This document shows, piece by piece, positions 22,305-29,233 of a DNA stretch of 39,378 bases. A model generated the notes under the pieces. That model had not been told where the DNA came from. It saw nothing but the letters and a program-made list of their open reading frames with translations, and ran no database searches. Each line of letters opens with the position of its first letter. Within the stretch, counting starts at the first letter, position 1. The DNA lies in assembly GCA_001701115.1 (NCBI GenBank), contig DAAJ01000015.1:1-39378 (forward strand). The letters are read 5' to 3'. Origin of the DNA: Bacteroidales bacterium GP2 (lineage in GTDB: Bacteria; Bacteroidota; Bacteroidia; Bacteroidales; Muribaculaceae). A program made the translations under genes and the position numbers.

Positions 22305-23766
22305 TATAGTTGGGTGCTTCGCTTGTTATTGCAACGTCATGCGGGTGGCTCTCGGCTACACCTGCATTAGTGATTCTGGTGAACTTGGCTTTGTGGAGCT
22401 GGTCGATGTTTGCCGCGCCGCAATAGCCCATGCCGGCTCTGAGTCCTCCGAGCATCTGGTAGGTAACCTCGTAAAGTGAGCCTTTGAAGGGGACACGTGC
22501 AGCGATTCCTTCCGGAACGAGTTTCTTGACATCGCTTTCTCCAGCCTGGAAGTAACGGTCCTTAGAGCCTTTTTCCATAGCTTCGAGTGAGCCCATTCCA
22601 CGGTATGCCTTGTATTTTCTTCCATTATATATAATGGTGTCGCCGGGGCTTTCCTCGACTCCTGCAAGCATTCCGCCGAGCATAACGCAATTTGCGCCAG
22701 CAGCAAGCGCCTTGACAATATCGCCAGAGTAACGGATGCCGCCGTCAGCTATGAGGGGCACACCAGTGCCTTCAAGAGCTTTCGCAACATCATAAACAGC
22801 GCTGAGCTGCGGCACTCCGACGCCGGCAATGACACGGGTTGTGCATATTGAGCCGGGACCGATGCCGACTTTTACTCCATCCGCGCCATTTTCAGCGAGA
22901 TATTTAGCGGCTTCACCGGTGGCGATGTTTCCGACAACAACGTCAATGTTGGGATATTTTTCCTTTACGGCACGAAGCACTCCGATAACACCTTTACTGT
23001 GTCCATGCGCAGTGTCAATCACGATAGCGTCAACTCCGGCTTCTACAAGTGCATCAACACGCTCCATGCTGTCTACGGTAACACCGACACCTGCAGCAAC
23101 TCTCAGGCGACCTCTGCTGTCCTTGCAAGCATTTGGTTTGTCTTTCGCTTTGGTGATATCCTTATATGTGACAAGTCCAACAAGGCGACCGTTATTGTCG
23201 ACAACCGGGAGTTTCTCAATTTTGTGTTCCTGGAGAATCTGTGCAGCTTCCTCAAGGTTGGTGCTCTGCTGTGTCGTAACGAGGTTTTCTGTGGTCATGA
23301 CCTCGTCAATGGGGCGTTTGAGGTTTCTTTCAAACCGGAGGTCACGGTTGGTAACGATGCCAACGAGCTTGCGGTCATCATCAACCACAGGTATGCCGCC
23401 GATATGATATTCCTCCATCATTGCAAGAGCGTCAGCCACGGTGCTTCCTCGCTTGATGGTAACAGGATCGTATATCATGCCGTTTTCAGCTCTCTTGACT
23501 GCATGAACCTGACGTGCCTGTTCGGCAATCGACATATTTTTGTGTATTACACCGATACCGCCTTCGCGCGCAATTGCAATAGCAAGCTGCGCTTCAGTAA
23601 CAGTGTCCATAGCCGCAGAGACAATAGGCACATTGAGCTCGATGTTTCGTGAAAACTTGGTTTTAAGATTAACTTCTCGGGGGAGAACCTCGGAATAGGC
23701 GGGGATAAGAAGGACATCGTCAAATGTCAGCCCGTCCATTTTTACTCTATCTGCAATAAACGACAT
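22288..23766 (-). CDS. guaB: inosine-5'-monophosphate dehydrogenase
   Basis: GuaB oxidises IMP to XMP with NAD+, the first committed step to GMP. The 492-residue protein opens with LTFDDVLLIPAYSEVLPREV, carries two CBS domains at about 100-205 (DPVTIKRGSTVADAL, TTQQSTNLEEAAQIL), and has the flap region with the active-site Cys308 in GPGSICTTRVIAGVG. DTAHGHS (251-257) and GGIRYSGDIVKALAAGA follow as expected. A -7 box TATCTTTG lies at 23803-23796, with no well-spaced -33. It leads a run with a PPIase-like gene (17-bp overlap), a SurA-like gene and an OstA-like gene, a linkage also known in other Bacteroidales as far as I recall. Confidence 0.97.
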   Translation of the reverse strand: MSFIADRVKMDGLTFDDVLLIPAYSEVLPREVNLKTKFSRNIELNVPIVSAAMDTVTEAQLAIAIAREGGIGVIHKNMSIAEQARQVHAVKRAENGMIYDPVTIKRGSTVADALAMMEEYHIGGIPVVDDDRKLVGIVTNRDLRFERNLKRPIDEVMTTENLVTTQQSTNLEEAAQILQEHKIEKLPVVDNNGRLVGLVTYKDITKAKDKPNACKDSRGRLRVAAGVGVTVDSMERVDALVEAGVDAIVIDTAHGHSKGVIGVLRAVKEKYPNIDVVVGNIATGEAAKYLAENGADGVKVGIGPGSICTTRVIAGVGVPQLSAVYDVAKALEGTGVPLIADGGIRYSGDIVKALAAGANCVMLGGMLAGVEESPGDTIIYNGRKYKAYRGMGSLEAMEKGSKDRYFQAGESDVKKLVPEGIAARVPFKGSLYEVTYQMLGGLRAGMGYCGAANIDQLHKAKFTRITNAGVAESHPHDVAITSEAPNYSASHQ

Positions 23767-23869
23767 AATTTGTTTGTCTTGAAATTTATTGCATGCAAAG
23801 ATAATAATTTTTTCAGCAAACTGTATTATCCGGAATGCTAAAAATGCGGATGAAAAATATAAAAAATTG

Positions 23870-24466
23870 TCAGCCAGGGATATTTGCCAGGAGTGTATAG
23901 AGCCGGTGTAGCGGCAGTCCCATGACGTTGTAGTAGCTTCCGCGTATTCCGGTTACTCCAATGCAACCGATCCATTCCTGTATCCCATATGCTCCCGCCT
24001 TATCGAATGGGCGGCAGGTGGATATGTACCAGTCCATTTCGCGCTCTGTTAGACGTGCGAATGACACTTCGGTAGCTGCGGTGAAGCTGTAAAGGGATCG
24101 TGATGTTTTCACCGCCACTCCGGTGACAACCAGATGTGATGATCCGGAAAGGATTTTAAGCATCCTTTTCGCATCATCGGCATCGGCAGGTTTGCCAAGA
24201 ACCTTATTGCCGGCTAAGACAATGGTGTCCGCTGTGATAGTAAGTTTATTGTCGCCGAAATTGCACGCTTCGGCTTTTTTGCGGGCGAGAAACTCGGGAA
24301 TGTCGGCAGGGGAAGTTTCAGGAGGATAATTTTCGTTGTCAACCGGCGCGGGGATTACTTCAAATTTAAGACCGAGCATTGCAAGGAGTTCGCGGCGTCG
24401 CGGTGATGCGCTTGCAAGGATAATTCTGTAACGGTCGAGGTGAGCGAGTGGATTTTCAGGGTTCAT
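23870..24466 (-). CDS. maf: Maf-like nucleotide pyrophosphatase
   Basis: The protein (198 residues from ATG 24466) is a Maf family nucleoside triphosphate pyrophosphatase: RIILASASPRRRELLAMLGLKFEVIPAPVDNENYP near the start, ARKKAEA, TADTIV (the catalytic Asp region), and the late GAYGIQEWIGCIGVTGIRGSYYNVMGLPL block. These enzymes hydrolyse dTTP, UTP or modified NTPs to the monophosphate and house-clean the pool. A start at 24505 would overlap KdsC by 29 bp; ATG 24466 gives a standard length and follows the KdsC stop by 10 bp. The two are probably one transcript. Confidence 0.93.
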   Translation of the reverse strand: MNPENPLAHLDRYRIILASASPRRRELLAMLGLKFEVIPAPVDNENYPPETSPADIPEFLARKKAEACNFGDNKLTITADTIVLAGNKVLGKPADADDAKRMLKILSGSSHLVVTGVAVKTSRSLYSFTAATEVSFARLTEREMDWYISTCRPFDKAGAYGIQEWIGCIGVTGIRGSYYNVMGLPLHRLYTLLANIPG

Positions 24467-24476
24467 GTCAGAAATA

Positions 24477-25001
24477 TTACCAGTGAAATGCTTCCTCCCT
24501 GTCAAGCCAGAGATTCTGCGCTTTTAGAATTTGTTCAAGGAGGTCTCGGGCAACTCCATATCCACCCGCAACGGGTGATATGTACTTAGAGATAGCCTTT
24601 ACTTCTGTTGCGGCATCTGAGGGAGCTACCGGTAGACCGGTGATGCTCATGGCTGGGATGTCGGGAATGTCATCCCCAACAAATGCAACCTGTGCCGGAG
24701 AAAGATTATGAGTGTCCATCCATTGCCGGAGCACAGGAAGTTTCCGTGAAGCGTTCAGGTACACATCCTTAATGTCCAGTGCAGCCATCCGGTTTTTGAT
24801 GGTATAGCAGTCGGCTCCGGATATGATTGCGATTTTTAGCCCGATGCGTGCGGCAAGCCGCATGGCAAATCCATCCTTAACATTCGCCATTCTCAATAAT
24901 TGCCCGTTTTCAGCCATGGGTATTGTGGAAGGAGACAAGACTCCGTCAATGTCGAAGACCACTCCTTTTATTAATGACAGGTCGTAGTTGATAGCGCTCA
25001 T
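24477..25001 (-). CDS. kdsC: KdsC-type HAD phosphatase (Kdo-8-phosphate phosphatase)
   Basis: The 174-residue HAD-IIIA protein has motif I DIDGVLS (Asp17, Asp19), the IAIISGAD motif II and GDDIPD motif III (109-114), with KDG at the cap position typical of KdsC. KdsC removes phosphate from Kdo-8-phosphate in the synthesis of the inner core sugar of lipopolysaccharide. Length and lack of a cap domain fit the KdsC subgroup, but the sister phosphatase YrbI cannot be told apart from sequence alone. It lies 10 bp upstream of maf and just downstream of the tRNA-Leu terminator. Confidence 0.88.
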   Translation of the reverse strand: MSAINYDLSLIKGVVFDIDGVLSPSTIPMAENGQLLRMANVKDGFAMRLAARIGLKIAIISGADCYTIKNRMAALDIKDVYLNASRKLPVLRQWMDTHNLSPAQVAFVGDDIPDIPAMSITGLPVAPSDAATEVKAISKYISPVAGGYGVARDLLEQILKAQNLWLDREEAFHW

Positions 25002-25004
25002 ATC

Positions 25005-25047
25005 AAAGAAAAAAGTGAGCCGGCGCTGCGGAAAGCAATGCCGACTC
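25005..25047 (-). terminator. intrinsic terminator of tRNA-Leu
   Basis: On the minus strand GAGTCGGC (25047-25040) pairs with GCCGGCTC (25024-25017), seven Watson-Crick pairs and one G-T pair, followed by AC and a T-rich run (the A run near 25005-25014). It ends the tRNA transcript just before kdsC. Confidence 0.72.
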
Positions 25048-25057
25048 TATGGTTCTG

Positions 25058-25139
25058 TGCGCATGAAGGGACTCGAACCCCCACGTCCTGAGACATTAGA
25101 TCCTAAGTCTAACGCGGCTACCAATTACGCCACATGCGC
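25058..25139 (-). tRNA. tRNA-Leu (TAG)
   Basis: On the minus strand the acceptor arm is GCGCATG (from 25139) paired with CATGCGC, with A as discriminator at 25058. The anticodon stem TTAGA/TCTAA encloses CTTAGGA, giving anticodon TAG. The extra arm is the long type used by leucine tRNAs. The T arm ends GTGGGGGTTCGAGTCCC. No CCA is encoded. Confidence 0.93.
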
Positions 25140-25152
25140 GGGATTTGTAGTG

Positions 25153-25184
25153 CAAAGGTATAAACATACCTTTTACCGCGCAAA
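25153..25184 (-). promoter_or_regulatory. promoter of tRNA-Leu
   Basis: TTTG (25184-25181 on the minus strand), a 20-bp spacer and TACCTTTG (25160-25153) match the consensus; the predicted start near 25147 is 8 bases before the tRNA 5' end. Confidence 0.72.
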
Positions 25185-25204
25185 TTTTTAGGCGTAAAAT
25201 TGAT

Positions 25205-26110
25205 TTAGAACAGTTTTTCGGGGTATGTGCCGTCTTCGTGGAGTTTGGCGAATTTCTCAACAACTCCGGGGCGGTCAGCAGCGTAAGTCACACCAAACCA
25301 GCGGCTATCAGTGTCAAGTACTTTGACTGTAGCTTCTCCGTTGCGGATAAGGGTGTCAATTGCGAGCGGAATAAAAAATTCGCTCTTGGGGGTGTTGATG
25401 TCCTTGTCAAGGAATTTTTTGAACTCGCGCTCACTGTAGTCAAAGTAATCGGGTGTGAATCCCCAGAGGTTCATTGACACGGGGGTTGAGGGGTCAAGTG
25501 TCTGCTCAACTCCATTTTCGTCAGTGAATACGATTTTGCCGTCCTTGTCGTAGCTGATAGCTGTGCGCTCCACAACAGATGTGAGGTGTCCGTCCTCAGA
25601 TGTAGAGCAAACGCCGCGTGCAACAGAGCCGTTTTCGGTCATGGTGTTGCCAACACGGAAACCTACCATGCAGTAGTCGCCTTTCTTGTCGCGTGGTTTG
25701 GAAAGTTCTTTTGCGATAACTTCAAATGCATTCCTGCCGTAGAAGTCGTCAGCGTTGATTACTGCAAACGGTTCCTTGATAGCATCCTTGCCCATGAGAA
25801 CGGCATGGTTGGTTCCCCAGGGTTTTGTGCGGTCTTCGGGGCATGTATAGCCCTCGGGGAGCGCGTCGAGTGACTGGAAAACAACCTCAACAGGAATATG
25901 TCCTTCATATTTTGAAAGGATTTTGTCGCGGAAATCCTGCTCAAAGTCTTTACGGATAACGAAAACTACTTTTCCAAATCCGGCGTGGATCGCATCATAG
26001 ATAGAGTAGTCCATGATAGTTTCGCCGTGAGGTCCGAGACCGTCAAGCTGCTTGAGGCCTCCGTAACGGCTGCCCATACCGGCAGCGAGCACAAATAATG
26101 TGGGTTTCAT
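25205..26110 (-). CDS. sugar-phosphate nucleotidyltransferase family protein
   Basis: The 301-residue protein has the nucleotidyltransferase signature LAAGMGSRYGGLKQLDGLGPHGETIMDYSI at residues 8-37, the GTNHAVLMG segment, and the metal-binding AVINADDFYG. It belongs to the glucose-1-phosphate nucleotidylyltransferase-like fold and joins a sugar phosphate to a nucleotide; the sugar and nucleotide cannot be named from sequence. It is 11 bp downstream of the galactose mutarotase gene, so the two are probably one transcript in sugar metabolism. Confidence 0.88.
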   Translation of the reverse strand: MKPTLFVLAAGMGSRYGGLKQLDGLGPHGETIMDYSIYDAIHAGFGKVVFVIRKDFEQDFRDKILSKYEGHIPVEVVFQSLDALPEGYTCPEDRTKPWGTNHAVLMGKDAIKEPFAVINADDFYGRNAFEVIAKELSKPRDKKGDYCMVGFRVGNTMTENGSVARGVCSTSEDGHLTSVVERTAISYDKDGKIVFTDENGVEQTLDPSTPVSMNLWGFTPDYFDYSEREFKKFLDKDINTPKSEFFIPLAIDTLIRNGEATVKVLDTDSRWFGVTYAADRPGVVEKFAKLHEDGTYPEKLF

Positions 26111-26121
26111 TGGTCAGTTTA

Positions 26122-27171
26122 TTATTTGGTTTTGAATGAAAATGCGATTGTCTCGTCGTAAACTTCTCCGGGGCGCAGGACAGGTGATGGGAAGTTGGGT
26201 TTGTTTGGAGCGTCCGGGAAGTTCTGGCATTCTATAGCCACGCCGTCATAGTCGTTATATGAACGTCCGGCTTTGTTTGCAGGTGAACCGGCAAGCCAGT
26301 TTCCGGTGTAAACCTGTACTGCAGGCTGGGTCGTGCTTACTTCAAGGACTCTGCCTGAGGGTTCCGAAGAGAGAACAGCGATTGTGTGCATCTCGCCTTT
26401 CTTGTAATTGTCGGCAACCCAACAGTTGTCATATCCCTTGCCGTATTCAAGCGCAGGAAATTCTTTTTTGATGTCCTGACCGATTTTCTTTGGAGACGTG
26501 AAGTCCATTGGTGTTCCGGCAACTTCTGCAATTTCTCCAGTTGGGATAAGGGTGTCATCGGTAGGGAGCCATTTGCTGCAAGCCAACTGCATTTCGTGGT
26601 CAAATACATTGCCTGAGTCGTGGCCTTCAAGGTTCCAGTAAGCGTGATTGGTTAGGTTTATGACAGTAGGAGCGTCTGTCTCAGCCTTAAGGTTCAGTGT
26701 GAGTGTATTGTCATCGCTCCATGTATATGTTGCAGTCACATCAAGGTTTCCGGGATAGCCTTCTTCGCCGTCTGCACTATGGTAAGTAAAAGTAACAGTG
26801 CCGTCCGCAGCATTTGCAGTACTGTTCCATATCCGGTTCATATATCCAGTGGGTCCGCCATGGAGCGCATTGGGACCATTGTTGATAGCAAGAGTGTATT
26901 CTTTACCGTCAAGTGTGAAATGACCTTTTGCAATACGGTTTGCAAAACGTCCGGGCACTTTGCCTGCGCAAGGACCGTCTGCAATATAATCAGCAGGGTT
27001 GGTGTACCCGATTGCCACATCGGTCATTACTCCGTTGCGGTCAGGAACAACTACCGATACGATTCCAGCTCCGAGTGAGGAGAGTGTGACTTTAGCACCC
27101 TGCGCATTTGTGAGGGTATAGAGTGTTATTTCACCGAGGGATGATGTCGCTGAGGTTTTCTCGATTTTCAT
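26122..27171 (-). CDS. galM: aldose 1-epimerase (galactose mutarotase)
   Basis: The 349-residue protein is a standard aldose 1-epimerase, which interconverts alpha and beta anomers of galactose or other hexoses. The general acid is His176 in NLTNHAYWNL. The other ligands are His104 in NALHGGP and Glu314 in VAIECQNFPDAPN. The fold shows as runs of strands between VPGRFANRI and the end VLRPGEVYDETIAF. No signal peptide is visible, so it is cytoplasmic. It starts a run with the nucleotidyltransferase gene 11 bp downstream. Confidence 0.94.
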   Translation of the reverse strand: MKIEKTSATSSLGEITLYTLTNAQGAKVTLSSLGAGIVSVVVPDRNGVMTDVAIGYTNPADYIADGPCAGKVPGRFANRIAKGHFTLDGKEYTLAINNGPNALHGGPTGYMNRIWNSTANAADGTVTFTYHSADGEEGYPGNLDVTATYTWSDDNTLTLNLKAETDAPTVINLTNHAYWNLEGHDSGNVFDHEMQLACSKWLPTDDTLIPTGEIAEVAGTPMDFTSPKKIGQDIKKEFPALEYGKGYDNCWVADNYKKGEMHTIAVLSSEPSGRVLEVSTTQPAVQVYTGNWLAGSPANKAGRSYNDYDGVAIECQNFPDAPNKPNFPSPVLRPGEVYDETIAFSFKTK

Positions 27172-27254
27172 TTGGTGTTAGCTTTAAGAATTACGTCAAT
27201 GACGCGAAGTTAACCATTTATTTCGAGAAAACCATCAGCGCGGTTAAGATTTTA

Positions 27255-28205
27255 CTAATTGTTCAGTAGCCTTTTTCTTTCGGCTTCTGCAGCTTTAAGC
27301 TGTGATGATATATTTTGTGATTCAACGGAATTGCCTTCTGATATGGTGACAGTGTGGCTTGCCGAATTACTTTTCTTAATCTGTTGCCTTGTACGCTCTG
27401 CTTGCTGCCTGGCTTTTTCTGCCTGTTGTTTTGCTCTTTCCGCCTGCTGTCTCATGCGTTCCGCCTGTTGCCGTGCTCTTTCCGCCTGTTGCCGTGCTAA
27501 TTCTGCTTGCTGTTCAGCTAATTGCCTCTGGCGTTCCGCTTGCTGCTGAGCTAACTGCCTCTGGAGTTCTGCTTGCTGTCTCTGGCGTTCTGCCTGCTGC
27601 TGAGCTAATTGCTTCTGGCGCTCTGCTTGCTGTCTCTGGCGTTCTGCCTGCTGCTGAGCTAATTGCCTCTGGCGCTCTGCCTGTTGCCGTTGCCGTTCCG
27701 CCTGTTGCTGAGCTAATTGCCTCTGGCGTTCTGCTTGCTGCTGAGCGAATTGCCGTTGACGTTCCTCTAATTGTTTTTGCCGTTGCTCATACTGTCTCTG
27801 CGATTCACTCTCAGCATAGTCATACGGGTCTGATTTGTTTACAGAAATGATTAGCTGATACTTGCCATTTACATGAGAGAGGCTGTAATTGCGATAATTG
27901 TCCGGATTTACGAATTTCATTATGATCTGCCCGTCATCACCAGGTCTTAGGATGAAGTTGGACGCTTCGTTTTCGCGGTTCAGGAGCTTTGCGCGCAGGC
28001 TCTTGTAAAGCGATTTTTGCTTGAATGTATAGCGGTATGTAGCCTGGCGGATTTTGCCAGAAGATGGGTCACGATCTACTGCGAGTGTCCTCTCAACAGC
28101 ATTTTCCGAGTTCATATTGGTAATAAGGTCATCATGCCAGTCACCTGCGGCAAATGCAGGGACAGCAAACACGAGAATGAGTATGAGCAGTAAGTTTCGT
28201 TTCAT
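27255..28205 (-). CDS. exported Gln/Arg-rich coiled-coil protein
   Basis: After a signal peptide (LLLILILVFAVPAFAAGDW) comes a globular part of about 110 residues (ITNMNSENAVERTLAVDRDPSSGKIRQATYRYTFK, the region typical of the DUF5024-like group as I recall, not certain). Then residues 147-275 are a stack of repeats built on AERQRQ: an 11-residue type (AERQRQLAQQQ) and a 7-residue type (AERQRQQ). The order is 11, 11, 7, 11, 7, 11, 7, 11, 11, then six of 7. Both lengths suit a coiled coil. The tail (IKKSNS to AEAERKRLLNN) ends helical. It is the last gene of the sigma factor locus, so it is a possible target or partner of that system. Function unknown. Confidence 0.8.
   Translation of the reverse strand: MKRNLLLILILVFAVPAFAAGDWHDDLITNMNSENAVERTLAVDRDPSSGKIRQATYRYTFKQKSLYKSLRAKLLNRENEASNFILRPGDDGQIIMKFVNPDNYRNYSLSHVNGKYQLIISVNKSDPYDYAESESQRQYEQRQKQLEERQRQFAQQQAERQRQLAQQQAERQRQQAERQRQLAQQQAERQRQQAERQKQLAQQQAERQRQQAELQRQLAQQQAERQRQLAEQQAELARQQAERARQQAERMRQQAERAKQQAEKARQQAERTRQQIKKSNSASHTVTISEGNSVESQNISSQLKAAEAERKRLLNN
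27381..27767 (-). repeat. tandem 33-bp and 21-bp repeats encoding AERQRQ units
   Basis: Fifteen in-frame units of 11 or 7 codons encode the coiled-coil rod of the exported protein (residues 147-275). The copies differ at several third positions, and Lys, Ala, Met or Thr vary inside the unit. They are therefore older than a fresh slippage expansion, but copy number could still vary by recombination. Confidence 0.85.
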
Positions 28206-28262
28206 ATCCTTTAATAGTTTAAGGTGAGCATATATTATATATTCGAGAGTATATTTTGTGGG

Positions 28263-28757
28263 TCAGGAAAAGAAGTCTTCATTGTCAGCGATAGCGGATA
28301 GTTCAGCAGTGCGAAGTTCAAGCTCTATGCTTTCCGCTTCAAGATTTATGGCGTTAATCTCATCCGAGATGTATTCAATGTCTGTTGTCATGTTGCCATC
28401 TATCATTACATAGCTGCCTTCATACTGCTTTGCAAGCAATTCGCGCTGTATGCTGCGTGTATGATAGTTCCATCCGAGTGAGAATACAACTGCGATTGCC
28501 GCCGCGGCAGAGCTAATCCACAGTATAGGTTTGATAAACCTGTTGCGCTTTTTAGCCGGTTGTGTTTCCAGTTCGATTCCCGGTTCACCTGGCATACCGT
28601 CCGCGTACCACTTGAACATAGGTATATATTCTTTAAGGTGCGGAGGCACCGCGTTGCCGGCAAAGTATTGCTGGAGTGCCGCCTCTTCCGCGCAGGTAGT
28701 TTCACCTTCAAAGAAACGGTTGAGCAATGTTTCAATATTTTTGTCAGTAATGTTCAT
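28263..28757 (-). CDS. membrane protein, probable anti-sigma factor
   Basis: The 164-residue protein has a soluble N-terminal part with the LLNRFFEGETTCAEEAALQQYFAG segment common in Bacteroidota anti-sigma-like proteins. A single membrane segment lies at about 75-95 (FIKPILWISSAAAAIAVVFSLGW), and the outer part is about 70 residues long and acidic (DGNMTTDIEYISDEINAINLEAESIELELR). No zinc-binding HxxxCxxC anti-sigma motif is present. The ATG overlaps the expected stop of the sigma gene by ATGA (28757-28754), and sigma and anti-sigma genes are usually coupled that way. The role is inferred from context and topology. Confidence 0.78.
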   Translation of the reverse strand: MNITDKNIETLLNRFFEGETTCAEEAALQQYFAGNAVPPHLKEYIPMFKWYADGMPGEPGIELETQPAKKRNRFIKPILWISSAAAAIAVVFSLGWNYHTRSIQRELLAKQYEGSYVMIDGNMTTDIEYISDEINAINLEAESIELELRTAELSAIADNEDFFS

Positions 28758-29230
28758 GCTTTTGAATTTAAATATATGTCACGCACTCTTTTTCGTGCCC
28801 TGGACAGTGCGGTGCGTACGGCACCCGGTTTAGACCCGATAAGTGATGCTATTTCTTCAGTTTCCATTCCTTCAATATGTTTCATTTTCAGTACAGCTTG
28901 CTCCATTTTCGGCTATTCCTCAATAGCCTCCAGCATGTCGGGGTCTATAGTGTCGGAATATGTCTGGAACTCCACCGTCATAGCTTCATCCAAATCAGCC
29001 GTTGAGCGTCTGCTTCTGATAGCCGATATGCATACCCTTCTGAGAATCACAGCAGCAGGTGCTGCTGGATTTTCATAATTTGAAAGTTTATCCTTGAAAA
29101 ACCAGAGTTTGATAAGTGTATCCTGCACGGCGTCGTCAGCCTCATCCACTGAGCCAAGAATGGTTCTGGCAGTGGATAACAAACGGGGACGTAGTCCTGC
29201 GGCAAGTTTTTCAAACTCCTGTCGTTGCAT
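28754..29230 (-). pseudogene. ECF-type sigma-70 factor interrupted by one in-frame TAG
   Basis: The frame from ATG 29230 reads a normal ECF sigma region 2 (ADDAVQDTLIKLWFFKDKL, NPAAPAAVILRRVCISAIRSRR) to TAG at codon 106 (28915-28913). The same frame then continues with PKMEQAVLKMKHIEGMETEEIASLIGSKPG and a region 4 helix-turn-helix ending RARKRVRDIYL, stopping at TGA 28756-28754. This total of 158 codons is normal for the family. Homologues have Leu-Pro at the junction, so a Leu codon (TTG) changed to TAG by one base would explain it. There is no frameshift. Options are a fresh null mutation, an assembly error, suppression of the stop, or a working pair of fragments. The DUF2807 gene ends 3 bp upstream and the anti-sigma gene overlaps by ATGA. 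Confidence 0.85.
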
Positions 29231-29233
29231 GGG

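Noticed and set aside
27381..27767. Repeat array considered as CRISPR
   Set aside because: Units are contiguous in-frame codons without spacers and encode a coiled coil; no cas gene is present.
27389..27850. Plus-strand open frame opposite the Gln/Arg-rich repeats (153 codons, Ala/Val/Leu/Pro-rich)
   Set aside because: It exists only because the repeats on the other strand lack stops in that frame; the minus-strand gene has a signal peptide and coiled-coil logic.
28754..29230. Frameshift in the sigma factor gene
   Set aside because: The two halves are in the same frame; only one stop codon separates them.
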